A stretch of DNA of 64,000 nucleotides from positions 522,501-586,500 of the forward strand of contig JAKMXF010000044.1 in assembly GCA_024704765.1 (NCBI GenBank), given 5' to 3'. Made by a program: the position numbers and the translations under genes. Under the pieces are notes generated by a model. The model was not told where the DNA came from. It made no database searches and saw only the letters and a program-made list of their open reading frames with translations. Every line of letters starts with the position of its first letter. Positions within the stretch are counted from its first letter, which is position 1. This document shows positions 34,325 to 46,196 of the stretch, one piece after another. The DNA is from Oopsacas minuta. Taxonomy: Eukaryota; Porifera; Hexactinellida; Lyssacinosida; Leucopsacidae.

Positions 34325-35680
34325 CTATGGCGTTCAATAAGTCTTTCGGGTGTTATCATAGAATATGATACAAACACTATACACTCTAATTCACTATATT
34401 CTTTATTCAAAGTAATCCCCTCCTGCAGATACACAAAGTTTTAACCTTTCCACCCACTTGTAAAACACAATTCTGTACTCTTCTTCGGGGATGGATTTGA
34501 AGTACTGGTACAGGCCCGTTCCGAGTGCTTGTAATGTGTTAAAATCTTTGCCTTGAAGGTAGATTTTAAGTTTGGGGAATAGCCAAAAATCACACGGAGC
34601 AAGGTATGGTGGATGGGGAAGTAATTCTAACCCTTCTACATCCAAGAAATTTTTGGTAAGCTTACCTGTATGGGAACTGGCGTTATCAATCAAAATCTTC
34701 ATTCCTCGAGTTCCAGTTTTCGGGCGGTACTTTTCTATATTTTTTATCAAATTTGGAAGTACTTGCTCTGTAAAGAAAGTAGCAGTAACAGCCTTGCCAC
34801 TCTCACAAGGTAATTGCAAGACAATTCCATGACTACTGAAGAAGATGGGATACATAATCTTAGGTTTTCTGAAGTCAGGCCTAGGATTTTTCGCCGGTTG
34901 TTCGTTGCCCCTCACCCATGATCGCTTCTTATACTTGCTATACGGTGTTGAATAGTATACCCACGTCTCGTCACCAGTAATAATCTCTGTTAGGCGCCTA
35001 GAATCGCAGTTTTCATAAGTTCCCAAGAGTTTCTTGGAAATATTCAGTCGTGCCAACCTTTGATTCTCAGTGAGCTTATGCGGGACCCATTTCCCATAAA
35101 TCGATCGGTAGCCAACCTCAGTCGTCAGAATTTTATGAATAGCTCCAGATGGAATCTCCATTCTTTGTTTTAACTGATTGACAGTAATGCACTTGTCTTC
35201 CATGAACATACTTTCAATCAGTGCGATGTTCTCTGAATTAGTGGCGGATACTGGTCTTCCAGATCGAGGCAAATCTATGACATCAGCATCACCAGATCTA
35301 AACGGGCAGTCCATCGCTCTACAGTAGATCTGAAAGGGCAATCCACCGCTCTACAGTAGATCTGAAAGGGCAATCCACGCACAACATCTCCTGTAACTCG
35401 CTGAAGATCTGTACGGGCTGGATCTTGAGTATTGTGTGAAACTCTATGTAAGCTCGCCATTTGAGGTTGAAATTATCATTCTTTGAAGCTATAAATTCAA
35501 CAGTGGGTATAAATTGACTACACGTAATTATCTCAAAAATTCATAATTTGTATTGAATAAGCTTGAAACTTTCAGTATATGGAGTTTAACTATATGGGCT
35601 TATAATATATGAAAGTTAGATATATTACTCGACTAATTCCTGAGATATATCATGACCCACAAGACTTATTGAACGCCCTG
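34325..35680. mobile_element. Mariner-family transposon, inactive
   Basis: GGCGTTCAATAAGTCTT near 34329 and its inverted partner (AAGACTTATTGAACGCC) near 35661-35678 form the terminal repeats. The length of about 1.35 kb is typical of mariner. TA dinucleotides lie close to both ends. It encloses a broken transposase on the - strand. Confidence 0.75.
34403..35460 (-). pseudogene. Mariner transposase, frameshifted and with a catalytic-region deletion
   Basis: The frame includes GDETWVYYSTP (first Asp), ILIDNASSHTG (second Asp) and HPPYLAPCDFWLFPKLK (third Asp). The usual SPD of the PYSPDLAP motif is missing, which shortens the spacing between the last two Asp from 34 to 31 residues. Near the N-terminus a 32-bp sequence is tandemly repeated (about 35290-35385), and as 32 is not a multiple of three it breaks the frame. 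MASLHRVS at 35460 is the probable old start. Confidence 0.8.
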
Positions 35681-35712
35681 ATATATAGATATTGTATATT
35701 TAACGGTGTCAT

Positions 35713-35833
35713 CAGGGCTCTCAAACTGGAAACCTTCTAAATCGTGAGATTCGTCAAAACTCTTACGATTCTACCCTGAGATGTGCAATATAAGACCTGA
35801 AATACTGCAGTATTTGTAGACCCGAGAGCCCTG
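35713..35833. mobile_element. hAT-like MITE upstream of TP53RK
   Basis: Perfect 10-bp inverted ends CAGGGCTCTC and GAGAGCCCTG, 121 bp long, no coding sequence. It ends 67 bp before the TP53RK start codon. Confidence 0.6.
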
Positions 35834-35899
35834 TGTCTACCTCAAGAAATATTTGAAAAATTTCCAAAAATTTTAAAATTTAATATAATTTGTGTAGAA

Positions 35900-36577
35900 A
35901 TGATATCAATGGAATGTCCATCAATGAATCAAGAGCTATTTAAGCAAGGAGCAGAGGCTCGTATATACAAGAGTTCTATATTTAACAAACCCTGTATAGT
36001 GAAAGAGAGGTTCCTGAAGTGTTACAGACATCCTACTCTGCATAAGAAGCTGAGTGATAAGAGGATGATACAAGAAGCACGCTCATTAGTCAGATGTCAT
36101 ACTATAGGAGTTAGAACTCCGTTAGTATATCACACAGACCTAGACACACACAAACTATATCTAGAGTTATTACCACATCCTCTACTCAATGACCTTATAT
36201 CCTCACTAGAAGCCAGAGAGCAACAATCAGCTGATATAACAGACACGATAAGAGATGTAGGTAGACAAATAGCACTAATGCATGATAATGACGTCATACA
36301 CGGGGACCTTACTACACTTAATATACTCGTTGATATTAAGTCAGGGGATAGCTACTTTATAGACTTTGGTCTTAGCTCTGTATCAAGCCTATCAGAGGAT
36401 AAGGCAGTAGATTTGTATGTGTTAGAGAGAGCTATAACTAGTTCACATCCTAAAATGTCTCAGCTGTTCACTGATATTCTAACCTCGTATGCACAGTACT
36501 CCAGTAAGACTGCTAAAACACTCAATAAACTGAAGGAGGTGAGACAGAGAGGAAGAAAGAGGATCATGATTGGATAG
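35900..36577 (+). CDS. TP53RK: TP53RK/Bud32 (PRPK) kinase of the KEOPS complex
   Basis: Single exon, 225 residues, the normal size for this minimal kinase. The glycine-rich strand is replaced by FKQGAEARIYK. The ATP lysine is in CIVKERF. The catalytic loop is HGDLTTLNILVD and the metal-binding motif is YFIDFGLSS. The C-terminal RQRGRKRIMIG is the basic tail conserved in Bud32. It acts in KEOPS to support threonylcarbamoyl (t6A) modification of tRNA in cytosol and nucleus. The ATG is two bases after ATTTGTGTAG. A second in-frame ATG lies three codons on. Confidence 0.96.
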   Translation: MISMECPSMNQELFKQGAEARIYKSSIFNKPCIVKERFLKCYRHPTLHKKLSDKRMIQEARSLVRCHTIGVRTPLVYHTDLDTHKLYLELLPHPLLNDLISSLEAREQQSADITDTIRDVGRQIALMHDNDVIHGDLTTLNILVDIKSGDSYFIDFGLSSVSSLSEDKAVDLYVLERAITSSHPKMSQLFTDILTSYAQYSSKTAKTLNKLKEVRQRGRKRIMIG

Positions 36578-37061
36578 AGGGGCAGCTAGTTGATCCAATT
36601 ATCCTGATATCACCTAGTGTGAGATTTAATATACATGAACATATCATATGTATGCATACTACCTAGTACGTACCGACTCATTCGACTCATCACCGACTAA
36701 AACGAAGTTTATCTTACAGCATTGAGAAAATGTCTTACATACAAATCATAAATCACACTGTTTTATACATAAAGTATTGACTCGAATAGTAGCCTCATAA
36801 TAATCACCTCTCTTCGGGAAAACTGTAGTATACCTTCAATCGCCATATAAGCAGGTGGGAGAGGCTACTGATTGAGGTAATAAAGTATAACTATGAGGAA
36901 TTGGGTGACGGTAAGTTGTTCGACCTTCTTCCTAATATCTAAGCATCATATAGTATACTTAACTTTATTTGCGTGGTTTTGTATCTTGTGTAATCAGGTT
37001 ATATTATCGTCTTTGTACCAAAGTAACCTATTAAGCAATATCTGTTAGCTAGCTTATTCTC
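36578..37061. other. Intergenic region between TP53RK and DDX23
   Basis: No gene or strong repeat recognised. It must contain the promoter or trans-splice region of DDX23. Confidence 0.4.
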
Positions 37062-40000
37062 ATGAGTTCTCGTTATCGAGACAGAGAGATAGAGGAGGTC
37101 TCCCCAAGGAGAGGAGGTCGTCGCAGGAGTCGTTCTAGAGAAAGAAATACACGTAATCACAGGAGCAGGAGCAGGTCTCTCTCCCCGTGGGATAGGAACA
37201 GACACTCGTATAGATCTAGAAGGAGTAGATCCAGATCTAGAGAGAGAGGGGGGCAGTCTGGAAGAAGTGGTAGGAGTAGATCTAGGTCTCCTCGAGAGGA
37301 CAGGCGAGACCGCTTGAAGGAGAGGAGGAGAGATAGTAGATCTTCATCTACTGAGAATATGGATACTAACAGGTGCTATACTATATACTATATGCTTACA
37401 GTAAACTCTCGTTATAACGAAGTGATCGCCATCAGAGTTTCATTTCGTTATATGCGCTAATGCGTTGCTAGTGGAGTAAAATCAATTTCTTTCTAGCTAT
37501 AGAGAGTAAGGATTAGGAAGTACGTACTTCATTATACTGGGAGTTTACTCTATTTATTATCATCACAAGTCATTTAAGTAATCTACAGATCACGTAAGAA
37601 TAATACAAAAGATAGAGGAGAAGACTCTCCTATGGATCAGAGCTATGAATACAATAATCTAGACAACGGTCTTGAAGAAGGAGAACTGAGTGCTCCCGTA
37701 AAGAGACAGCCTATATCTCTAGAGGAGTTGTTAGAGAGGAAAGCTCAGAAAGAGAAGGAAGAGTCTAGACCTCTGTACCTATCCAAAGAGGAGAGAGCTC
37801 AGATTGCTGTCGAGAGGAGGAAAAGAGTTAGTTATTAGATGTGTAGCTATTCATATGTTATGACGCAATATATTATAGGAGGTAGAAGAGATGAGAAAGA
37901 ATCAGAATTTGGAGAAGAAACCTCTGTTCTCGGATTTTGATGAAATATCAAGGTTTGGAAAAGATAAAGAGCGTAGCCCGGACACAACAGAGCTGGAGGA
38001 GCGTAGGAGACAGAGAGAGGAGAATATAGTACAGAAGGATCTCCTGAAGGAGCAGGAGGCTATCAAGAATAGATATCTCGGAGGGGAGAAGAAGAGGAGA
38101 CGGATGAGACGTCTCAATGAGAGGAAGTTTGTATTTGATTGGGATGCTAGTGAGGATACTAGTGTAGATCATAATTCTCTATACAAGCAGAAGCATCAAG
38201 TGCAAGTGAGTACTATTTTGTTATATAGCTACAGTCAACTCCAGTTATATCGAAGTCTTAAATTGTACGAATATGGTCTCATAAATTTATGGGTTATATC
38301 AAAGTAATTATTGCAATCCTTTGTATTGAGCTTTGACATAACGGGAGTTTACTGCACATTCATTATTATTGTTGTTATTATGATTATTTACAGCTGTTTG
38401 GTCGCGGACGAATCGCTGGAATAGATATTAACGCTCAGAAGAGAGATCAATCCAAATTCTACGGTGACCTCCTGAGCACACGTCGTACTGACGAGCAGAA
38501 GCTAAGAGCAGAAGAATTAGTCCTGAGACAGAAAGAGAGAGAGAAGAAAGCCCTCTGGGATTCTAGACACTGGTCTGATAAGGAGCTGGATCAGATGGCA
38601 GAACGTGACTGGCGTATTTTCAAGGAGGATTTTAATATTTCTACAAAAGGCGGTAGGATACCCTGTCCTATCAGGTCATGGAGGGAGTCTGCTATTCCTA
38701 GATCTATATTAGATGTAATAGCTAAGCTACAGTATGAGGATCCTACCCCTATACAAAGACAAGCTATTCCTATAGGTCTACAGAATCGTGACGTTATTGG
38801 TATAGCAGAGACTGGTAGTGGTAAGACAGCTGCATTTCTCATCCCACTTCTTGTTTGGATACAGAACCTTCCTGCAGAAGAGAGAGGAACGGAATCAGAT
38901 GATGGACCTTATGCTATTATTCTAGCTCCTACCAGAGAACTAGCTCAACAGATTGTGGAGGATACTAATAAGTTTGCTCAGGGTCTGGGGATTAGGACTG
39001 TAGGAGTTATAGGAGGTCTATCTAAAGAGGAGCAGGGTTTTCTACTCAGAGTAGGTTGTGAGATTGTGGTAGCTACTCCTGGGAGGCTAGTTGATGTACT
39101 AGAGAACAGGTTAGTTCATTATATTATACGTAAGAATCTATTTTAAGTACAGTAATTTATAACGAATTGCTCGTGACCCGGTTTCATTTGTTATAAGCAG
39201 TATTTTGTTGTAAGCGAAGTAAAATCAATTTCGTACTTTCAAACTATATACAATAAAGTACCACTTGATTATAACGAGAATTTCGCTGTATCCGAATTGT
39301 TATCACTGGAGTTTACTGTATCTTTATTTACAAACAATACAACCACACAATGAATGAAAACATTTACATACTTCAGAACTCATCTATTACCTTCCCATAC
39401 TCAGTAGCAGCACTGCCTACGAATAGAACATGATTGTCTAATATTTCTTGTTTAGACAGCTTACCATCTACATTACTGTCTGACATAGAGATTAGGTACC
39501 TGGCCTCTAACAGTGCATGATCGTATCCCTCAGGCATAACCCAACTCCCTACCTCTTCAAAGTCCAGCTTACCGTCATTATTCATGTCCCGATGTTTCTT
39601 GAAATCAGAACTGTGTCTTTCACGATCTTCGTTACTCATATTATCATCATCACGATTCATTTCACTCAAGTACTCGTGTATTTCTATTGTATTACTCTTG
39701 TCTAGATCCAAATCTCTGATCGCTTCCTCGATTACAACAGTCCTCATGTGTGGGAAGTCATCTGGGTGAAGAAAAGCTTTGAACTCTTCAAAGTCTAAAT
39801 GTTTGTCTTTGTTAACATCAGCTAGATCCCATCTCTTCCTCTCCCACACTAATTGCTCCCCAAATGTTATACCCCTTCCCTCATCCGCCATCAAGTGATG
39901 GTTCTCTCCCTGTTGTATTTCTTCTCCGAATGATACCCTAATGTATGCATCCCAGTCCAGTTCTTTCATCTGTGGTTCTGCTGTCTTGTAAGCTGTCCAA

Positions 40001-43000
40001 AATCTCTCTGCTTCATTGAATATCATTCGTCTATTCACATGAGCTATCCAGGAGACTAATTCCTCCTCGGTTACGTGACTATCTCCATTCTCATCTATCT
40101 TATCTACCAACTCGCTCAGTTGCATCTTAGCTGCTCTAGGAGGGAGGTGGTCGTATATCTCAGCCTGGCTCTCTCCAACAAATTGCTCGTGATGATACTC
40201 AGGGTCTTCCCTTAGCTGATCCGCGTGGATACGTTCGTTCCCGAATTTCCCACCATGAGTAGCCCGTGGAATCGTGGGCAATAGTTGTACGTATTCGTAT
40301 GTCAATGCCAAAAATAATGCGAGGTATAAGAACTTCATTTTGATTGATTCAAGCTGTTATACTCAAATATTAGTTAAGTGATAGATTATATACTCAAATT
40401 CTTTGTTATAACTAACTTCAATATTACTGATAGACACTACTGAATAGTATTGTTAGTACATAGAGACAATCAAGCCGTATCATTCTACTGTAACCAGGAC
40501 ACAATTATGTTACTAGCTATATTTGTAACTTGAGCCACGCATATTACTTGTTTGATTTCTATTGGCTATTCTCAATAATATTTTGTATTTTACACTTATG
40601 GACGTAGCCGAAATTTCGTCATTTCTTATACGCAGTTGATGATAATCTTTGCTTTAGTTTGTTTTCTCACTGTTAATTTTGTAGATTATTAGACAAAATA
40701 TATTTATTAATAATATTGTGTATTTTATTGTTCGTTTATTCTCCCTCTTATTCCTTCATTTTATGTTCATTATTAGAACTTCGTCATATTTTATGAGAAT
40801 GCTTAATATTATCCATTCTTTAAATCTGTATCAGATGCATCATTTTTATGTACTGATGTGGATGAATAAGAACTGGTGGCTTATAGCGCACTGTAATTCC
40901 TGCATGAGAGCTAATTGGATATATTAAAAAGTGTGGTAAAATCACTAAAATATTTTATGAATACAGTTGAATAATCGCAGTAGGAATACCGACAATTCGC
41001 ACCACGACAATTCGCACCTAATTTGATTGGCCTACTGTGTCCACTTGCCCAGCCTCAACAGATGCTCCTGGACTTTGAGAAGGGCGTGATTACCAGCTTT
41101 GAGCATGTCTGGCCTAACACAGTAGTGAAGTGCTGCTTCTTCCACCTCACACAGAATATCTGGCGACATGTGCAGTCTGTAGGGCTGCAGTCTGCCTACA
41201 CACATGACGAAGAGTTAGCAAGGGCTGGTATCCTCCGGATGCACATAGCTAACTCTTCGTCATGTGTGTAGGCAGACTGCACATGTCGCCAGATATTCTG
41301 TGTGAGGTGGAAGAAGCAGCACTTCACTACTGTGTTAGGCCAGACATGCTCAAAGCTGGTAATCACGCCCTTCTCAAAGTCCAGGAGCATCTGTTGAGGC
41401 TGGGCAAGTGGACACAGTAGGCCAATCAAATTAGGTGCGAATTGTCGGTATCCGATCGCGGTAATTAGAGAGGTAATGAGTTAGCGATCTGACTGACATG
41501 AAAATTGGCATTTAAATAAGATTTGGTGTAGATGGGGAGTAGAGTCCAACATGATTAATCATAGTTTCACACCTTTACCATATATTTAAAATAGTTTACT
41601 CATATGTCGGCGAGAATTTTCAGAGTCAGAGTTAATAACATTGAGTAGACAATTGATCCTAAGCTACACTCTCAGTCTACCAATAGACCTGTTAACATAA
41701 TTTATGTTCTAATTGAAATTACGTGTATGTAACTTAGTGTTCACATGCTTTCATGCAAATTTAGAAGAATTAGATGCAAGATGATATTATGAGAAAGACG
41801 CTTATGAAACTCACATTATCTCATAATTATATTAGATTTGGCATGTATAAGTAACAGACGTGCATTAGGTCGAATCTCGGTGTTGGTATTATGTCGAATT
41901 CAAAATCCATGCATTTGATCGAATTTCTGTGTTTGGCATTAGGCCGTTCTCGGTATCTCGGTTTCATTTCGTTATAAGTGGGTTTTGTTATAACCGAAGT
42001 GTACGGTATATGTACAGTTGTTTGTAAGAATAGACTTAATTCATTAATCCGAATTCGTATACCGTAATACGTAGTTCGTTGTAAAAAGACATCAATTAGA
42101 GTGGAATCAGAAAAACTGGGATTCTGAATTTTGTTGATTAGCTCAATATTTGTCAATATCAGTATAGTTCGTCTATTAACAATTGCCTTATTAGCAAGTT
42201 TTTTTAGGGTCACAATGGCCCAACTTGCATTAATTATGTTTCCTATTATCAAGTTCGCTATACGCAAGTTTTCTCATAAAAACACGACTTTCTAATAACT
42301 TAATAAGGGAATCTTTAGTTCGTTTATAAGCAAGAAAAACTTGCTAATACACGAACTTTTATTTCGTTTATTAACTTCGGACTCTTTAGGATTCACACAC
42401 ACGTGTACTAAAATATCCTTATACGTATGATATTATCACATACACGTATGTACGTGTACATACAACAATAGAATTTATCAAATTGATTGAGTTGCTCTAT
42501 TAGCAAGTTCGCTTAATAGCAAGCTTTTCTCGTACAAAACCCAATTTGCTAATAAGCGAACTCCACTGTATCTACATTTCAACCATTATATATTATTAGT
42601 TACTATCCTTAGTCGGATATTCGTGATGAAACATTATGCATCAGCCATTTGTCCGGAATTGTCCCACTCATAAATTGATTATACAAGGTTTTCGTAAATA
42701 AAGTAGATACGTATTTATTTGTAGTGTGTTTATCAAGAGATAATATAGAATGTCAATTCTGAATCTGATTTTCACACTTTTATATATTATCTTCTTCCCA
42801 ATTTCAGATATCTGGTCCTCAACCAGTGTACATATGTGGTCCTGGACGAGGCTGACAGAATGATAGATCTCGGTTTTGAACCAGATGTGAATAAAATTCT
42901 AGAATTCCTTCCTGTCTCAAATCAAAAACCAGATTCTGATGAAGCTGAGAATCCAGAGTTGATGGGACGGAACTTACATTCCGCTAAGGCTAAGTACCGG

Positions 43001-44495
43001 CAAACTGTAATGTTCACTGCTACCATGCCTTCAGCAGTGGAGAGACTAGCTAGAACTTATCTGAGAAGACCAGCTGTCGTGTACATAGGATCAGCTGGGA
43101 AGCCTGTTGAGAGGGTGGAGCAGATTGTCTACTTTGTTACTGAAAAAGAAAAACGAAGGAAGATGTGTGAAATATTAGGGAAAGGAATAGAACCACCTGT
43201 AATTATATTCGTTAATCAGAAGAAGGGATGTGATGTATTGGCAAAGTCACTTGAAAAATTGAGTAAGTCACGCAGCTCTATCAACTATCTACTCATATTA
43301 CTAATATATTATTCCAATTCAATAATTGGAATAATCTAATCACGTTATTTATGTAATTATGAGCAGAATTGGGAAATTATTAAGAATCTTAGAATTTGGA
43401 ATATTTAAGTCATTAATTAATTGAGTTTCTCTTTGAACTCAAGAAATATATAACGTAATACATATTGGATATGATTCACGAGTCTATTGGCAGAAATCAT
43501 CAAATCAGTGACCACGAGCTATTTACTTTGATAAAAGAACGTGAAATACAATTTCCTGAAAATTACTATCACATTTACCATTATGTAGTCAGGAAGGATA
43601 TACTAACAATTAATTGTATTTGATTCAATTTTGATTAGCTATAGACTACTTTGTATTATGTCATAGTAAGACAACGTATTATAACCCTATATGGTCTTGT
43701 GATTGAAGTAGCATGACTTTAATTCCCCCAATTTGGGTATCATACAGCTCCAAGTTCTTAGCGTCATAAGCCTGGGTTTGATTTACAGTGATCATGTCCG
43801 GTCCGTCCGTTCACCTATGCGTCTCTACTTGCGGCATTTAATAATATTGGCATGCTTGGGAGAATTTATAAAGATCAAATGTATTAGTTAATGTTTCTAT
43901 TTAGTTATTCAACATAAGTACAGCGCATCTCGTTTTTACAAATACAATTAACACGAATATATGATAAGGAGTACAAATTTGTCATATTATCTGTCCCCTT
44001 CGGTCCGTCCTGGTCGGTTAGGTCCCGGTCTATAGATTGTAGCAATCTGCAACAATATCCTCTAGATAATATCATAACCTTAATGCTTATTTAGATTACA
44101 GAGCTACTGTTCTACACGGTGGAAGGAATCAGGAACAGAGGGAATATGCACTTGCTAGCTTAAAATCAGGGTCTAAGGATATATTGGTGGCTACAGACGT
44201 TGCCGGTAGAGGAATTGATATTCGTGATGTATCAATGGTAATCAATTATGATATGGCTAAGAACATTCAGGATTATACGCATAGAATAGGGCGAACAGGC
44301 CGGGCGGGTAAAGAGGGAACAGCAGTTAGTTTTCTGACTAAAGACGATTCAGGGGTATACTACGATCTGAAACAATTGCTGATAACTAGCCCTGTAAGTA
44401 CCTGTCCTGCTGAGTTAATGAATCATCCAGATGCACAACATAAGCCAGGTACTGTCATGACCAAAAAGAGACATGAAGAAACTATTTTTGCTTAG
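37062..44495 (+). CDS. DDX23: DDX23 (Prp28, U5-100K) spliceosomal DEAD-box helicase
   Basis: Six exons: 37062-37372, 37589-37826, 37879-38205, 38394-39109, 42808-43262 and 44095-44495. All phases match, giving 815 residues (human 820). An RS-rich N-terminus is followed by [11 protein letters not shown] and [10 protein letters not shown]. The helicase motifs are [49 protein letters not shown] and [10 protein letters not shown]. The protein ends [13 protein letters not shown]23 displaces U1 from the 5' splice site during spliceosome activation. Introns 1, 3 and 4 hold pogo-like MITEs. The 3.7-kb intron 4 also carries a CREC gene on the other strand and a MULE foldback element. Confidence 0.96.
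37399..37550. mobile_element. Pogo-like MITE in DDX23 intron 1
   Basis: Begins CAGTAAACTCTCGTTATAACG and ends GGGAGTTTACTC, an imperfect inverted pair. It takes up most of the 216-bp intron. Confidence 0.6.
38232..38354. mobile_element. Pogo-like MITE in DDX23 intron 3
   Basis: Begins CAGTCAACTCCAGTTATATCG and ends CATAACGGGAGTTTACTG, inverted ends with TA just outside the left end. It fills two thirds of the 188-bp intron. Confidence 0.65.
39150..39318. mobile_element. Pogo-like MITE in DDX23 intron 4
   Basis: Begins CAGTAATTTATAACGAAT and ends CTGGAGTTTACTG, followed by TA. It has the same type of ends as the MITEs in introns 1 and 3. Confidence 0.55.
39373..40338 (-). CDS. Calumenin/reticulocalbin-type CREC protein, nested in DDX23 intron 4
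   Basis: Single exon, 321 residues. An N-terminal signal peptide ([16 protein letters not shown]) leads into at least five EF-hand loops: [48 protein letters not shown] and [12 protein letters not shown]. The protein ends VIDEF, close to the HDEF/HDEL retrieval signals of the family, so it should reside in the ER lumen and bind calcium at low affinity. It lies wholly within a host intron on the opposite strand. It is a calumenin or reticulocalbin homologue, but the exact orthologue is unsure. Confidence 0.9.
   Translation of the reverse strand: MKFLYLALFLALTYEYVQLLPTIPRATHGGKFGNERIHADQLREDPEYHHEQFVGESQAEIYDHLPPRAAKMQLSELVDKIDENGDSHVTEEELVSWIAHVNRRMIFNEAERFWTAYKTAEPQMKELDWDAYIRVSFGEEIQQGENHHLMADEGRGITFGEQLVWERKRWDLADVNKDKHLDFEEFKAFLHPDDFPHMRTVVIEEAIRDLDLDKSNTIEIHEYLSEMNRDDDNMSNEDRERHSSDFKKHRDMNNDGKLDFEEVGSWVMPEGYDHALLEARYLISMSDSNVDGKLSKQEILDNHVLFVGSAATEYGKVIDEF
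40983..41454. mobile_element. Foldback MULE-type element with a captured transposase fragment
   Basis: Arms of about 220 bp are near-perfect inverted copies around a short spacer near 41216-41245. The ends read GGAATACCGACAATTCGCACC (left) and, inverted, GGATACCGACAATTCGCACC (right). They are flanked by 9-bp direct repeats ATCGCAGTA and ATCGCGGTA (40974-40982 and 41455-41463), a length typical of MULEs. Each arm encodes part of a MULE transposase core ([35 protein letters not shown]). Confidence 0.8.
41944..42572. repeat. Degenerate MITE fragments in DDX23 intron 4
   Basis: Several stretches such as TTCATTTCGTTATAAGTGGG, GCTCTATTAGCAAGTTCGC and AATAAGCGAACTCCACTGTA resemble pogo-like ends in tandem or nested arrangement. 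Borders are not clear. Confidence 0.35.
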
Positions 44496-45218
44496 AAACC
44501 GTAGATGATCGGAATTGAATTATGTCGTTTGCCTTAATAGCCAGTTTGAAAGTATATTTCATGATGTGTATCAGTTAGGGCTGATTCATCCATTGCATTA
44601 TATACTAAAATTGATCATACTATGCAGTGTATACTTTATTCTATATTTCTGTATTGTAATGTTTATGGATTTCCTAACCTTTATATGAATTGAAAATGAC
44701 ATCATTTCATTTATTTTATTTGCTCTAAATATTTGTTATCGATTGCAATTCATGGATCAAATACACGATTACAAAACTTAAAGTTGTTACCATTTGATAT
44801 TTAATTTAATAAAATAATCCTAACTAGCTAATCACCTCATTCGTAGTTTACTGGCACAGATCAATACACTTGCTATAATTGCTATGTGTTTAATATTTGA
44901 GCTAATATATAACCTAAAACTACAGGCTCTTGGTCCATGCACGATATATCGACCACAAGCCGATATTATTAATTTCCACTATACCAAATCTCAAAACTCT
45001 ATGAATTTGATATCCTGAGAAATACTGGAAACTTGGACATTATGCCAATTGTACATATTCTACTCTTCCCCTACCCACAAACTAGTTTAATTATGTGCTC
45101 TATGAGCATTCGTTTCGAACGGATCTTTCTTACTAATAAGCCCCGCCTTTCCGCTTCCCTAATTTTTTCAAACTGTTTAATTCCAATTCTAAAGAAAGTT
45201 GGACTATCCCCCACTAGA
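44496..45218. other. Intergenic region between DDX23 and NADK
   Basis: AT-rich, no recognised gene. The end just before 45219 is pyrimidine-rich and closes with CCCACTAG. Confidence 0.4.
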
Positions 45219-46164
45219 ATGGCGTCAAACAATCCAGGAGATGAAAATGCAGTAATAAATGATACTGAAGATCTGCCACGACAGGTTGATGTTCGTAAAA
45301 TGAAACCTACGATCCTGCGTAGACAATTGACAGCAGCTTGGAATAAACGGACAGATGCTATATATGTGAGACAATTTGGTCCCAAAGCAATACCGATGGA
45401 GTTATACCCCACGCTCCAGAAATATGGAGAGATAGAAGATGCTGACAGTGCCTACCATCTCACATGGGAGTCTCAACCTGAGAATGTTCTCATTGTTAAG
45501 AAACCTGGGGACCCAGCAATTATTGAAAAGTTCAAAGAATTTGCTACATTTTTAATTGACAAAAAAGGTAAGTAATTGTTAGTAGAATTTGTCTATCTAA
45601 TTGTTTGATTCTACCTGAGTGTCTGTTCAGAAAACTAATTTCAATATTCGGAAATTGTTAAATTGAAGCTGGTACATCTGCTGCGGTTTGTCATAGCTAT
45701 TCAATTCAAACAATTCTTGTGGCACAAGTTCCCATAACCTTGCTGTATGCGCCATTCACTATGAATCCTATCATTTCCCATACCTCTCAAATAGCATGTA
45801 TCAGAGTACTAGCATTACTATTGTGTAACATTAGGTACTCTGTAACTACTTTGTTATCGATCCTACTTGTGTATTGGATACTTGTTATTCTTCTTGTAGC
45901 CATTATCTTGTAATGCGATTGAAGTCTTATTTATTGATAAGTACTGTCAATAAGTATATTGTTTATTCATTTTAATTGCTATTGCCTGTATTGGCGTTTT
46001 ATCCTGCAAATTATACGCAATTTTAATGTGTTTGTGTAAGTGTTTTTTGTAATCATCAGGCTAGGTTTCATTAAACATGTATGTAAGATTGTACGCATAT
46101 GCTTGAATGTTATAGAGAAGTACTACTTGTATTTTATAAAAATTTCAATTTTGAAAGACAACAG

Positions 46165-46196
<32 letters not shown>

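Noticed and set aside
41023-41429. Same open frame on both strands
   Set aside because: Explained by the foldback palindrome carrying a MULE fragment.
45033-45218. Upstream extension of the first NADK exon
   Set aside because: Open only by chance; the family-like sequence starts at 45219 right after an acceptor-like AG.
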